From positions 6,416,136-6,480,135 of the forward strand of contig OY848919.1 of NCBI GenBank assembly GCA_963693285.1: 64,000 bases of DNA. Direction: 5' to 3'. The notes beneath the pieces are model-generated. The model was not told the DNA's origin. It searched no databases and was given only the letters and a program-made list of their open reading frames with translations. A program made the translations under genes and the position numbers. This document shows positions 9,237 to 20,326 of the stretch, piece after piece (the stretch's first letter is position 1; each line of letters starts with the position of its first letter). The DNA comes from Xestospongia muta. Taxonomy: Eukaryota > Porifera > Demospongiae > Haplosclerida > Petrosiidae.

Positions 9237-10451
9237 ATGGCATTGGAGGTAACAAAAACTCATTTAAAAGTAGGCATCTATCCATGTATTCCAGACCTTG
9301 CTAATGATAAACTGCAGGGACTGAAGGATTATATCAAGACAAAATTTGAGGGTGAACATTCTGACGTAACAGTCACAGTACACGCAGACTGGGATCGTTA
9401 TAAAATTGATGAAGTAGGTCATAACTTGTCCGCCAAAGCAGAATCCTTTGACATTTTGGAAATTGATACAGTTCTACTTGGAGAAGTAGTCGATTTGGGG
9501 GTACTTCAAGAGCTGGATGCTAACAAATACAAGCTTCAAGAGAAATTTCTAGATGTTGGATTAAATGCAGTTTGTTACTAGGATAACTATTATGCTGTTC
9601 CCACGTTGCATTGTGCAAATTTTCTCATTGAGTTGATAGCTGGAGATGTCGATACGCATAAAGAAATCCTTCGCCCTCTGAACAAATCTGCCAATCATAC
9701 TTTGGGAGATTTCAAAGCTCTTGTACAACGCCATCGTGTCAAACTTATCGGTGATTTTCATGGTAAATAGACGTTACCTTACTTTTATTTAAATGTTTAC
9801 ATAGACAAACATGGTTACGATAGTGTTCAAGAGGGAGTTGATGCCCCAAATGATGAATCAGATGTTTTGGATGCCATGAAAGGGTTCATTGAACTTGGCG
9901 AGCACACAGATGGTAGTAACAAAAGCGCAGAAGGTTGTTATGGCAGCGATTGTATGCGAGTTTCTGATATAGCAAAGTCTGATCATGTAATGTTATATGG
10001 TTATTCTGAATGGTTAAGTCAAGTGTTGTTGGACAAAATGTGTCTTAGCAAAAACATTCATGCTTGTTGTATAATTGCACCACCTTTAGGGGTTGAAAAT
10101 AATCTCTTGACATTTACTGATGGTTTAATTGTCAACAAGAGCCATTACTCTGAAGTCCACAAAGCTGACACTATTGATAAATTCATTGAATTTTACACAA
10201 GCTAGAGGTTTCAAAACCAATACGCAGAAGGTAAAGATTTAAAAGAACATCATCTTCCACAATATCTTCTCTTTTCAAGAAAAGATTTTTATACAAAAGG
10301 ATTTGGAGCACATGAAAAGAATTACCAAAGGTTACAACAGGCAATGAATAATGCTATTGGTGTTTCAAACCATGGTCTTGCTCTGAAGAAAGATGAAATG
10401 ATTCGCATTCTAGTTGAAAAACTCAGTCTTCCTCCTAAAAGATGTATTTAA
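9237..10451 (+). pseudogene. Thiaminase I-like gene, unit 1, three in-frame TAG codons
   Basis: A 405-codon intronless frame from ATG 9,237 to TAA 10,449-10,451, interrupted only by TAG at codons 115 (9,579), 178 (9,768) and 323 (10,203). Unit 2 has AAG, TGG and TTG there, so each is one substitution. Family evidence: length close to bacterial thiaminase I (about 400 aa, periplasmic-binding-protein-like fold); LKVGIYPCIPD near the N-terminus; FDILEIDTVLLGEVVDLG; VPTLHCANF, aligning with the catalytic Cys (codon 126); LYGYSEW, aligning with the catalytic Glu (codon 258); LPQYLLFSRKDFY near the C-terminus. Thiaminase I (EC 2.5.1.2) splits thiamine by transferring its pyrimidine to a nucleophile. 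No signal peptide is seen, unlike secreted bacterial enzymes. Most likely a recent pseudogene, since no indels have accumulated. Absence of introns fits horizontal origin or retroposition, not proven. Confidence 0.72.
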
Positions 10452-10500
10452 ATGTTAGAAGTCTGTAGTGTGCATATAAACTTAAAACTGGAATCTGCAT

Positions 10501-10506
10501 AATAAA
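10501..10506 (+). promoter_or_regulatory. AATAAA polyadenylation signal
   Basis: AATAAA 50 bases after the TAA of the thiaminase-like frame. Unit 2 has AGTAAA at the same place, and unit 3 has the intact hexamer at 46,262-46,267. Confidence 0.5.
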
Positions 10507-10741
10507 ACAGCTGTTTCTTTATTAACTGAATGCTTACTTTATTATCAGATATTTACAATTATAATTTACCTTGATTTTCGATTATTGATGTTATATAATA
10601 TAGTAAATGATGAATATGATAACAATAATATATTCTGCTGTTGCTAAGGAAGGTTAGAATTACAAATTGTGACTAGTGTAACAAGCCACGAATATCGCAA
10701 GTTACAAACAGTAGCACCTCAATAACACTTAATATAACTAT

Positions 10742-11200
10742 GGACTGTAAAAATTGATCAATTGATTTAACCAATATATTATACAAATTACATGTAAGAA
10801 ACACATATATCTTGATCAAAAATTTAAGCATGTTACTGTTATATTAACAGCTTGCTGTTGCTATCCAAGGTTCGAATTACACACTGCCACGAGTGTAACA
10901 TGCCATGAATATCACAAATTACAAACAGCATATAACACCTCAATAACACCATTGTGATAGAGTATGGATTGTAAAATATTGATTAGTTGAATTAAGCAAT
11001 ATATTATACAAGTTATATGTTAAAAACACATACTTGTGATCAAAAGAAAGCATGATACTGTTAGATTCTTAATATATTACTGCTTAACTTATAAAGAAAC
11101 ATCAACAGTCAATTTTTATGATACATAAGTAATTATTAAGTGTTATCTTTACTTATTTTGTTAACAGGTGACATCATTCAATGTGTATACATCTAATTTA
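10742..11200. repeat. Two decayed MITE-related halves
   Basis: At 10,742 and about 10,966 the sequence starts with (A/G)(A/T)TGTAAAA-like ends followed by TTGAT..TTGA and AATATATTATACAA.TTACATGT, the inner pattern of the MITE left arms. The right arms are missing here. In unit 2 (30,040-30,287) the second element still has a recognisable right arm ending TTTTACAATG. Between them are AT-rich, non-coding bases. Confidence 0.5.
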
Positions 11201-11226
11201 TATATATTGGTTAAACCAACTACTCA

Positions 11227-11228
<2 letters not shown>

Positions 11229-11271
<43 letters not shown>
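11229..11271. repeat. (AT)n microsatellite
   Basis: AT run, same length in unit 3 (46,990-47,032) but only about 20 bases in unit 2 (30,437-30,452). Confidence 0.85.
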
Positions 11272-11273
<2 letters not shown>

Positions 11274-13563
11274 TGTTAGTAATGTTTCTTTATTTAAATA
11301 AATATGAGTACAATCATTAACACATTGTTACTGTGCATAGTAAGCAAAATAATAAATGAATAGTAAAATATTTTCATTAACTCTTATTAATAAGAGATTT
11401 TAAAAAAAGTCACTCATTCACATTTTATGAAAGCCTCTATTCTTGATATTATGATCCATTTTATTGAATTTGTTATTGTTTTTCTTCATATCAATTATTA
11501 CAAAATGATTTTTAACTTGTTACCTATTTATTTAAATAAAGAATACATTTTGTGATGTTTATTATATTTAATTAATAATAAGATAATTTTACTGCTACAG
11601 TATATAAGCATATAATGATATACTACCATAAGTACAATAGGCCATGAATATCATATGAGGTATGTACAAATCAGCAATACTGTAACATGATCTGAGTATT
11701 TAGCTCACATATAAATAATTGTCTTTCATACCTTTATTATAGTGGAGCATCATGTAGTCAAATTTGATTTATGTTATTGAGTACCTTAGTTCTTACAATG
11801 TAGGGATTCAGTCTCGCAAAGACAGCCCCTCCACCCTACAAGAAGGGGAGGGCCTGGTCAACTGTAGGTATAGCTCCCTTTCAAAGAATTACAGGAAATC
11901 CAGTAGTCGATAAGTTGTATTAAGAAGGAGGAGGGTAATCACCCACTTAAAAATGCTGACATAACAAAAGCACAAAGCCAGATACGTGTACTAGTTATCT
12001 CAACCTAATCAGTTGGTAGTTTTGCCCATATCCTTACCTTTAATTTTATCAAAGATCCAAGGACTTGCCATAGCCTGTCAAAGAGTCACAAACACATCAC
12101 TCCCCGAGATTAAAGCCAATATTGCTTCACCTTAATTGTAACTCCTAATCTAATAGCAGCAGCTTGAAATGCAGCTTATATAGTACTTTCTTGATTAAAT
12201 TTTCTTTTGTGTAATTAGTCCGTTTGCATGTCTAAAAATTAGCTAAAGATGCTTTCAAATCAATAGTACAGTGTCATTATTGTCTTCTTTCGCAGCATCA
12301 TGTAGCATTTCCATAGCAACCCAAGGGTATATACAATTCATAAACTTAATTCTCATGAGTAGTTTTTAAAGAATAAACAATGATATGGAGACACTATTTG
12401 TTCTTAAGAGTTAATATTATGTAGTAATAATACTGCAGGAGAGTTGACTGGTTTAAACTGCTTTATGTGTTATTGTTTTAATAATTTTGTCTTTAAAATA
12501 GTGCTGCTTCATATTCCTTGACATAAACTGTTTATGTAGAAATATTCTATAGTTTATAAAAATTAAAAGAAATTAATTGCAAAGTTACTTTCATATCTTT
12601 GATCAATTACATTAACATGTTATAGCATCAACAACACAATCTTTAATAATAGAAGACACTGGTGTTAAAGTTCTAGTGATAGAGATAATATCACATTATA
12701 TACTGTGGAGGAATATAAATAAATATTGATTAAAATGAAACAACAATAGCATACAAGATGATGGATCACACTGAAGTTATCATCTCCAAAGAGGTTATTG
12801 ATAGTGTTTTTTTTATTTGTAACATCACAAAAAGTAATAAATAGGGTTGAAATATTGAACACTCCTCTTGATAGTCTCTGTGTCTCTGAATTGGTGACAT
12901 AAAATATAACAACATTTTGGAGACTGTAACCAACAAATTGCATGCTTGAAGTAATGCTGTTGCTTTTAAATCTACTACACTCAAGGCATTTTTGATCTCA
13001 GGTGACAATATATTATTCCCACAATACTATATAAAACATCCAGAATTAATATACATTATAATTGTTGTTATATTTAACTTTAAACAAGTTTATAGCGACT
13101 GATCTAATATCAGCTATTTTCTAATTGTTCCAGACACTTCTCTGCAAATTAAGTACTTCAACCGAGGTTATAATGACTGATCTAATATCTCTTGTGTAAA
13201 CAGCTTTTGGTAGACATAACTGAGCAGCTATAAGATATTCTGCTAAGTACTGCACATTGTCTAAGCAATTAAGCTTAAGTAATTTTTTTAATGATAAACA
13301 TGTGGGTGGCTGAACTGTTTTAAGTCTCACTGTATATACTTAATATTTATAGTTATTTTAAAGTATGACATGAAAGACTAACTCTTTAAACTTAATTTCA
13401 ATACAAGTTTCATTATAATATCTATAATATTGAAATAATAATAATTAAAATATGAACAGCCAAATTACACATTTGTGATAATTTTAAAATATAATCATTT
13501 AATTATTGTTTAATATGGTTATTATATATTAACAATGTGTTACATTATTTGTCATTCATTTAG
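11272..13563. other. Intergenic region upstream of the SRCR exons
   Basis: Mostly AT-rich DNA shared by units 1, 2 and 3. At 11,821-11,860 it holds a GC-rich imperfect inverted repeat (GACAGCCCCTCC against GGAGGGCCTGGTC with a 12-15 base loop). On the - strand between 12,640 and 13,330 two overlapping open frames are shared between units but differ in frame and ends between copies, and I do not recognise them. Confidence 0.4.
11821..11860. repeat. GC-rich fold-back sequence, unit 1
   Basis: GACAGCCCCTCC and GGAGGGCCTGGTC form an imperfect stem in an otherwise very AT-rich region. It is flanked by a TCTCGCAAA motif and is kept in units 2 (31,005-31,043) and 3 (47,582-47,621), with point changes in unit 2. 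It may be the end of an old element or a structured regulatory site. Confidence 0.45.
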
Positions 13564-14357
13564 GCCAGCTACATCCAGTCAACCAATTTGGAGTACATAC
13601 ATGTATAGTACTTCCTCTGACACATGTTATGGTACTAGAAATTCCTGTCCATCAACTTCAATAACTAGTTGTATACACTTTGAAGACGTTACTGTCACAT
13701 GTAGTAAGTTGTTATATTATTTTTGTTAAGTAATCTAATTACATAAATTTACTCATTGTAATTGTTTTATTATTTAGTTTACAGCAGTTTATATTCAAAG
13801 ACTTATAATTCAAAGACTACTTGTTCAGGATTAATTTGTAACTAATTATATTATTGTGTTAGTTCAATTTTATAACATAGTGAAACATATGTATTGATTA
13901 CAATTATGTGTTAATCCTTTCATTTGCAATTAGAGTATGATTATCTTTTATCATTTAGCTAATGTTGCTAAAAATGGTGATATTATTCTATCTCATTATG
14001 GGTATACCTCATCATCCTATTACTTTGGTAATGTGAGGATCTATTACAATGGATGGGGTAATATCTGTTATGATTACTACTACAGTTCTACTGAAGCTAA
14101 TATCATTTCTCATCAATTGGAATATACTGGAGCATCAAGTTACTCTGAAGCTGGATTAGCGAGATTAGAATTATTTAATAATCAAGCTCTACATTATCTC
14201 TGTCTAGCTATGGCACTGACACTTTATCTATGAAGATGGATGACCTCAACTGTGGCAGTAGTAGCTACCTCACTATATTTCAGTGTTCTTTTGATACATA
14301 CATTGATAGCGGATGTACTAATACTAACTCTTATGATGCTACTGTGTACTGTTGTAA

Positions 14358-14358
<1 letters not shown>

Positions 14359-14402
<44 letters not shown>
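14359..14402. repeat. (AT)n microsatellite in an SRCR intron
   Basis: The AT run lies inside the intron that follows the GTAAGC donor at 14,354. Length is identical in unit 3 (50,120-50,163). Confidence 0.85.
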
Positions 14403-14403
<1 letters not shown>

Positions 14404-14734
14404 CCTTAGTAAATTGTTACATTTGTTATAGATACCACTAGGATTTGGAAAAGTAACCCTTTCTCTGGTATGATACGACTTCAGGGAGGAAATTATTCTA
14501 ATGAGGGACGTGTTGAAGTCTATTGTAATGGACAGTGGGAACAATATGTGATAATGGATTTAGTTCTACTGATGCTCAAACTATCTGTAAACAATTGGGA
14601 TATAATTATTATCATCGATATGGTCATCTAAGTCTGTAAGTATTATAAATCAAAGTAACGATCTACAGTAATTGTTTAAATGTAAAAAAAGTTTTACTTC
14701 AATAAAATGTTTCTTTTTTGCTCACTACTCAATC

Positions 14735-14760
14735 ATAATAATAATAATAATAATAATAAT
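14735..14760. repeat. (AAT)n microsatellite
   Basis: About eight AAT/ATA repeats in the intron between two SRCR half-domain exons. Also at 50,496-50,521. Confidence 0.8.
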
Positions 14761-15979
14761 TGTTTTAGATCATGTTTTATGTTTATATGTCCACCTCTTT
14801 CATTTTTTATCTATTGTTGTATAAAACAATATCAAGCATAAACCACATACATCACTGCCAATACATACAACATTTATTGATTTCTCTTTGGCATTACAGT
14901 GAGCCCTGTCATAATGGCTATCACTAATTATGTTTCAAGGTTGACTTATCAATTAATATTCTATAGTTTCTCCATTTTTCTATCTTCAAACTATAAAAGA
15001 TTAATTTTTAAATGTTTTACAAGTAGTCAAGTACTTACAATGTGACTGTCACAATGACAACTCTAACAACAAATTATTTGACCATTATTTAGGTCTGGTA
15101 CTTCAAGTCAAACAATTTGGAGTACATACATGTCCAGTTCTTCCTCTGACATATGTTATGGTACAAGAAATTCCTGTCCATCAACTTCAATAACTAGTTG
15201 AAACCACTATGAAGATATTACGGTAACATGTAGTAAGTTGTTGTATTATTTTTTTACATTAATCAAATTACTTAGGTTTACTCATTATCGTTTTTTATAT
15301 TCTTTTAGTTTATATTCAAAGACTACTTGTTCAGGATTAATTTGTAAGTAATTATACCATTGTGTTAATTTAATGTTATAACATAGTGAAACATGTGTAT
15401 TGACTGTATATGCTAATACTTTCAGTTAAGAATTAGAGTATGATTGTCTTTTATCAATTTAGCTTAATGTTGCTCAAAATGGTGCTATTATTCTATCTCG
15501 TTCTGGATATACCTCATCATCCTATTACTATGGTACTGTGAGGATCTATTACAATGGATGGGGTTAGATGTTCTATCTCTAGTTATGGCACTGACACTTT
15601 ATCTATGAAAATAGATGACCTGAATTGTGTTAGTAGCAACTTCCTCACCATATTTCAGTGTTCATTCTCTACCTACATTGATAGTGGATGTACTAATACT
15701 AATTCATATGATGCTACTGTGTACTGCTGTGAATGTATATATATTTTCTTAGTAAATTGTTATATTTGTTATAGATTCCACTAGGATCTGGAACAGTAAT
15801 CCTTTCCCTGGTATGATACATCTTCAGGGAGGAAATTATTCTAATAAAGGACGTGTTGAAGTCTATTGTAATGGACAGTGGGGAACAATATGTGATAATG
15901 AATTTAGTTCTACTGATGCTCAAACTATCTGTAAACAATTGGGATATAATTATTTCTACAGATATGATCACTTAAGTCT

Positions 15980-16384
15980 GTAAGTATTATAAATCATGTA
16001 ACTATCTACAATAATTGTTTAAGTATAAAACTGTTTATTTACTTCAATAAAATTGTTTTTGTCTTTGTTTGCCAGTCAATCCTATAATTGTTTTGGATCA
16101 TGTGTTATGTTAATATGTCCACCTCTCTAGTTTTTTTTTCTATTGTTATATAAAACATTATGAAGCATAAACCACATTCATCACTCCCAATACATACAAT
16201 AATTATTGATAGAACTTTGGCATTACAGTTAGCCCTACCATAATAGCTACCACTTAGTAAGTTTCAAAGTTGAGTTACCATTTAGCATTCTGTATTATCT
16301 CCATTTTTCTATCTTGAAACTATAAAAAATTAATTTTTACAAATTTTTACATGTACATTATATCCATGCATACATGTACATATG
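15980..16384. other. SRCR 3' intron/intergenic remnant
   Basis: Follows the donor at 15,980. It repeats the intron sequence seen at 14,640-15,000, so this SRCR piece is itself an internal tandem duplication. It ends abruptly at about 16,384, where the propeller remnant of the TRIM-type gene (- strand) begins. Confidence 0.5.
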
Positions 16385-17139
16385 GTGAATCAAAAAAAGA
16401 CTGACCATACTGACAAATATATATTGACTTTCTGGAGTAAAGACATAAACTGTTATTGACATAGCATCAGACACATGAAGCAAGCCAGAGTAATCAAATG
16501 AAAGGCCTGCTGGTTACTTAAACTTTCCTGGTACATGACAATTGATAACACGAGAGAGGGAATCATCACTGTGAAATACTTGGATGCAATGATTACTCCA
16601 TTCAGCAACGTATATCTTACAATCAGGACCAATACAGATATCCCAGATGCACGAAACATGGGTGATTTACTTATTTTTTAATACTTAGTTTTTGGTGACC
16701 ATTCCAACAATCCTTACAGAGAAAATCTGTACATTCAGTACAATATGCTACTGAAATATCCTCATTACAAGAGTCACATTAACAAGGAGAGTTAGAAGTA
16801 ATTTTTCTAATAATGTCACTTTGCTTATTGACAAGATAATGATTACGAGGGAGAGATGTGACTCCGCCATTATAGGTACTGGTGTGGTCTCGCGACAGGA
16901 AGGACAAGTGAGGAAGTCAGTCCCAGTACCTTCAGTTATGAGAGACTGGATACATTGAGTACAGACGTAATGACAACAGGACAACATACAAGGATCATAA
17001 TAAGATTCACTCCATTTTAGACAACAAGTAGAACTCAAATTAGCCTAATTGCGTAGACAGTCAAATCAAATCGTATTTATAATATGCTACTTACATCTTT
17101 AAGAGGTCTATTAGCAGAACTACTAGTAGTACAAGACAT
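16385..17139 (-). pseudogene. TRIM-type RING/B-box/NHL pseudogene, unit 1
   Basis: Starts at ATG 17,139: exon 1 MSCTTSSSANRPLKD ends at a GTAAG donor (17,094); a 50-nt intron with acceptor at 17,045 leads in phase 0 to the RING exon (ANLSSTCC). RING ligands follow the C3HC4 order with CHYVCTQC and CPSC, but the second Cys is Trp here (CLKW). TRIM-NHL proteins are usually E3 ubiquitin ligases. After CRETTPVP the frame shifts by two bases; in the new frame VTSLPRNHYLVNKQ and a B-box-like CNEDISVAYCTEC are visible after an in-frame TAA. Then, 16,660-16,385, an NHL-like blade (DICIGPDCKIYVAEW). The gene is truncated at about 16,385 next to SRCR intron sequence. Confidence 0.68.
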
Positions 17140-17629
17140 TGTTGAAATACCAATTTAAGTTGACAACCAAAGAAAAGGCCAAAGTAGAAACAAAGAATTA
17201 ATACATAGATAAAAAGTAAGATCAGATGATCAGATCATGTGATAGTTATGATATTAACATCTCATAGTAATAGCTTGTCTTATTTAGTTTTTAGTATCAC
17301 ATACAGAAAATGTGAATATTGATTTGCATTATATTGGGATATTGAGATAGTATAAAATTGTAAATATTTTCATAGTTTGTTATTTGTACTCCACTTAATT
17401 AGTGCAAGATACACTCATTTGTCAGTTTTGAAAGTCACATTCAACATTAATGAAAATTTATATTATTGCAAAACATAATCTCCAGACAGTCCCGACAATT
17501 AAAATAATTGAGATTTAAAACAACAGAAAGATACAGTTCATATAGTCAGAGTTAAATTAAAACATACCAATGCTTCAAAGTCTACAAAGTATACTTTTAT
17601 AAAGTACATATTATGGTAGTGTGTGTGTG
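17140..17629. other. Intergenic, no gene seen
   Basis: AT-rich spacer between two - strand pseudogenes. It includes a short (GT)5 run at about 17,620. It is shared by units 1, 2 and 3; unit 2 has several small deletions. Confidence 0.4.
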
Positions 17630-18470
17630 TTATCTGATGTAAAGCTCAACAAGATCAAGAGGAGTACAATGAACAAAAATTGACATTATAACCTCATTAT
17701 GACTGTGATTATAACCATATGTAACCAATTCAATCTCATCACGTATCTCTCTCATCTAGTATCTTAACAGACATGACAATCCAGGTATTATATAACAGGT
17801 ACCCTCAATACTGGGATAGTCTTGAACATCCTAGAAGGGATCATTGAGATGTAAGACAAGGCCCTGATTGACATTAAGTGCAGATTCACAGTATTAATTG
17901 TTATCAACAAAGGGCATAGTGTCATTCATGTCTTGACTGTCATGGTTACAAGGGCAACACTAGTCATTTCTTCCTTCTTCACAGCAACCTCCAGCATCAG
18001 TCCAAATATGTTAATGTCACTTAAAATCTGTTTATTTGAGAATTAAAGCAACTAAAGCTGGTAAGAACACAATAAAAACATACAGAAGTCTATACTGATA
18101 TCCTTTTACATAATCACATACATTGGCATAATAGAGACCTTAAGTAAAGACGAAAGTAGATTATAATGTCAGTATGGTTAATGTTTTTTGTTATCAATAC
18201 AACATAAACTAGTATTTATGTAGATGTCATCATATTGTACTAGTCAAAATGGACTACCTGGTTCACTGATGATAACAAATGCTACTCTCGTCCAGCCTCC
18301 CATCCATCATGGTGACTAACCTCCACATTGCAGTACATTTCAACCTGACTACTATTAGAAAACTTAATGATATATATATTGTAATACCCTGAGGTAGAAG
18401 TAGGGTGTGTCTCATATAATCGACTATATGAAACTGGACCTGGAGTTGGAGATTCCAATAGGGATAAGAT
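17630..18470 (-). pseudogene. Fibrinogen-like domain gene remnant, unit 1
   Basis: Read on the - strand in order: VEMYCNVEVSHHDG then, after a frame change, GGWTRVAFV (about 18,280-18,305); YANVCDYVKGYQY (about 18,095-18,135); HIWTDAGGCCEEG (17,975-18,010); CPCNHDSQDMNDTMPFV (17,905-17,962); and DEIELVTYGYNHS near the end (about 17,700). This order (CD..GGWTRVA, GYQ, HIW, CPC..PFV, DEIEL) is that of fibrinogen-like extracellular proteins common in sponges and cnidarians. It has in-frame TAG, TAA and TAG codons and a frame change, so it is dead. Ligand unknown. Confidence 0.6.
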
Positions 18471-19485
18471 GTGAATTAATGATCAGCTCCATGTTGTAGT
18501 TTCAATACCTTTCTATTGTTAGGGACATCTTAACCATGACCAATTCTGTTGTAATAACGTAAACATTATGCAAATTGATTTCATTAGGCATTTTAAAAGT
18601 TTCATACAACAATATAAATCACCATAAGATTATTTAAGTGGTACCATCATTGTTATAATGGACTGGGTTTGCTAACTGTAGAGTTGGTAGAAATTATGGA
18701 GGTGCTAAAACCACATCTTTTTGTAACAAAATTTTAAATTGTTTAAATCATTATGTCCAAATTAAAAGTGCTTATGATGAAAGCAATTGTGTTCATTTCA
18801 AAAGATATACTCGAGAATTAACAGAGCTTCTATATTATAACAAGAGTCATATCACTTTATATATAGCATCAAAATAGGTGTGGTAAATAGTTATGAGTTT
18901 TTTAAATGCAATTCTTTTGCATGCTCAGTAAGATCAATACACATGGTTATGTTGCATATTGTTCAGTTTGGGTGTGATCTTTATGTATCATGTTTTAACG
19001 ATTTAAAGAAAATTAAATCTGCTAGTTAATGACATAAAAGAGTGCACTCTACAATAAAACTTTAATGATGCTATTTCAAAAGCTATCATGTTACAATTAA
19101 ATAAATTCAACATCAATGAACAAGATAAGATAGTGAAGGATACTTCATACAATAAGAGTAGTACATGCAATTATTAGTATTTAACAATTTTATTCTGTTC
19201 TTCAATTGTTTACTACAAAGAATTACTAACTGGCTCAATACCTATGCCAATTAGACATTAAAGATGAGGCTGACTCTACTGATTAACATATTGATTGACT
19301 ATTATCAATTGTCATGGTAGAGTTAAAGGTCAAATAAAAATAACAAGAGCAATGAATTGTTACCACAACTATATAAATTGTCATCACAATGAGTCACTGG
19401 GATACAAAACTAGCAATATCAGTAAAATATATCATATTATCAGGACCAATACAAATATCCAGGGGACATGACAATTGTTTCATTC
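18471..19485. other. Spacer and 3' part of a beta-propeller remnant
   Basis: Mostly unassigned. The last 120 bases (about 19,370-19,485, - strand) are the first part of the propeller seen intact at 38.29-38.45 kb ([17 protein letters not shown] there; decayed here), cut at 19,485 where the transporter block begins. Confidence 0.5.
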
Positions 19486-19486
19486 A

Positions 19487-19490
<4 letters not shown>

Positions 19491-19572
<82 letters not shown>
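19491..19572. repeat. (TA)n microsatellite at the block border
   Basis: TA run with one CA interruption, exactly at the left border of the transporter block. The unit 3/4 counterpart (55,250-55,277) is far shorter, the only large length change between the two copies in this neighbourhood. Confidence 0.85.
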
Positions 19573-19585
<13 letters not shown>

Positions 19586-20326
19586 ATATATAATATACAT
19601 ATATATACATATATACATATGCATATATTATATGGTAACACGTAAATATTGGCTGAAAATTTAACCTTAAAAATATGATAAACTAAAGCATAGTTAAAAT
19701 TTGCAAACATGTTGGACAAAACTAGCAATCAATTTTCACTCAATATTATCACATTTAAAAGTAATGAATAATAATAATTAGAATTAGAATTGTATTATTT
19801 ACAATTATTTTAACAGCAAACATGTAATCAACTAAACATTTATATATATTCTATACATAGCCTGAGACAATATATGAAAGTTAGTTTGTATTGTATTTCA
19901 GTAATATAACTAAAGGACTACAGATTACATCAAGAAGTGAATGCTCTTATCATTTACTGTAAAATTACTTTTTATAAGAGAATGTTAATACACTGCATGT
20001 GTGCAATTTTTGTAGTACTTAGTCATGTGATAGATATTTACAGTTGATTGTACTTTCTGTTCTTTATCATCACAGTCATGTTTACTACACAAGTTCATGT
20101 GACCACAATAGCATACTTTCACAAACACATTTATCATATAATATATCAAAATAAACTATATACACAGAAGAAATACATCAATTATTGTACAATATATCTA
20201 TGTTATGACAGTTATCAGAGGAAACTGTGCTAATAACACTGAACGTTATCAATTGTAAACAAAAGTAGAAACAACAAGCAGTGCTGACAGTCAGTATCGA
20301 TATTGAGAAGACATTTGAACAGAAAT

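Larger units (their letters stand above)
13564..15979 (+). pseudogene. SRCR-domain receptor gene, unit 1, multiply broken
   Basis: Exons with consistent phases encode scavenger-receptor cysteine-rich domains: 13,564-13,703 (C-half: IWSTYMYSTSS..CYGTRN..EDVTVTC), 13,959-14,163 plus 14,208-14,353 (one full domain), 14,432-14,635 (N-half: GRVEVYCNGQW), 15,093-15,234 (C-half), 15,463-15,735 (fused remnant) and 15,780-15,979 (N-half, intact). SRCR domains are extracellular ligand-binding modules. No signal peptide or TM exon was found here, so the gene is partial. Lesions: donor GT changed to AT at 14,164; one G lost at about 14,538; conserved Cys TGT to TGA at 15,199-15,201; an internal exon deletion joining at about 15,567 that produces TAG; an extra T near 15,463. 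All are shared with unit 3. Confidence 0.75.
5370..19485. repeat. Segmental duplication, first copy (partner 41,131-55,246)
   Basis: Over this 14.1 kb every landmark recurs at exactly +35,761 (transporter, thiaminase-like, SRCR, TRIM, fibrinogen-like, MITEs), including AT microsatellites of equal length at 8,401, 11,229 and 14,359. I saw only scattered substitutions, e.g. at 8,059, 12,239, 15,999, 16,369 and 16,745. Confidence 0.85.

Noticed and set aside
9579..10205. TAG reassigned to an amino acid
   Set aside because: Other genes here do not use TAG as sense, unit 2 has ordinary codons at the same sites, and the replaced residues differ (Lys, Trp, Leu).
12665..13330. Overlapping - strand open frames (weakly suggestive of transposase-like sequence)
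   Set aside because: Frames and ends differ between units and I could not match conserved residues to any family.
18659..18877. 73-codon + strand open stretch without ATG (also 54,420-54,638; interrupted by TAG in unit 2)
   Set aside because: No start, no splice signal in phase and no recognisable domain; it is not conserved as open in unit 2.
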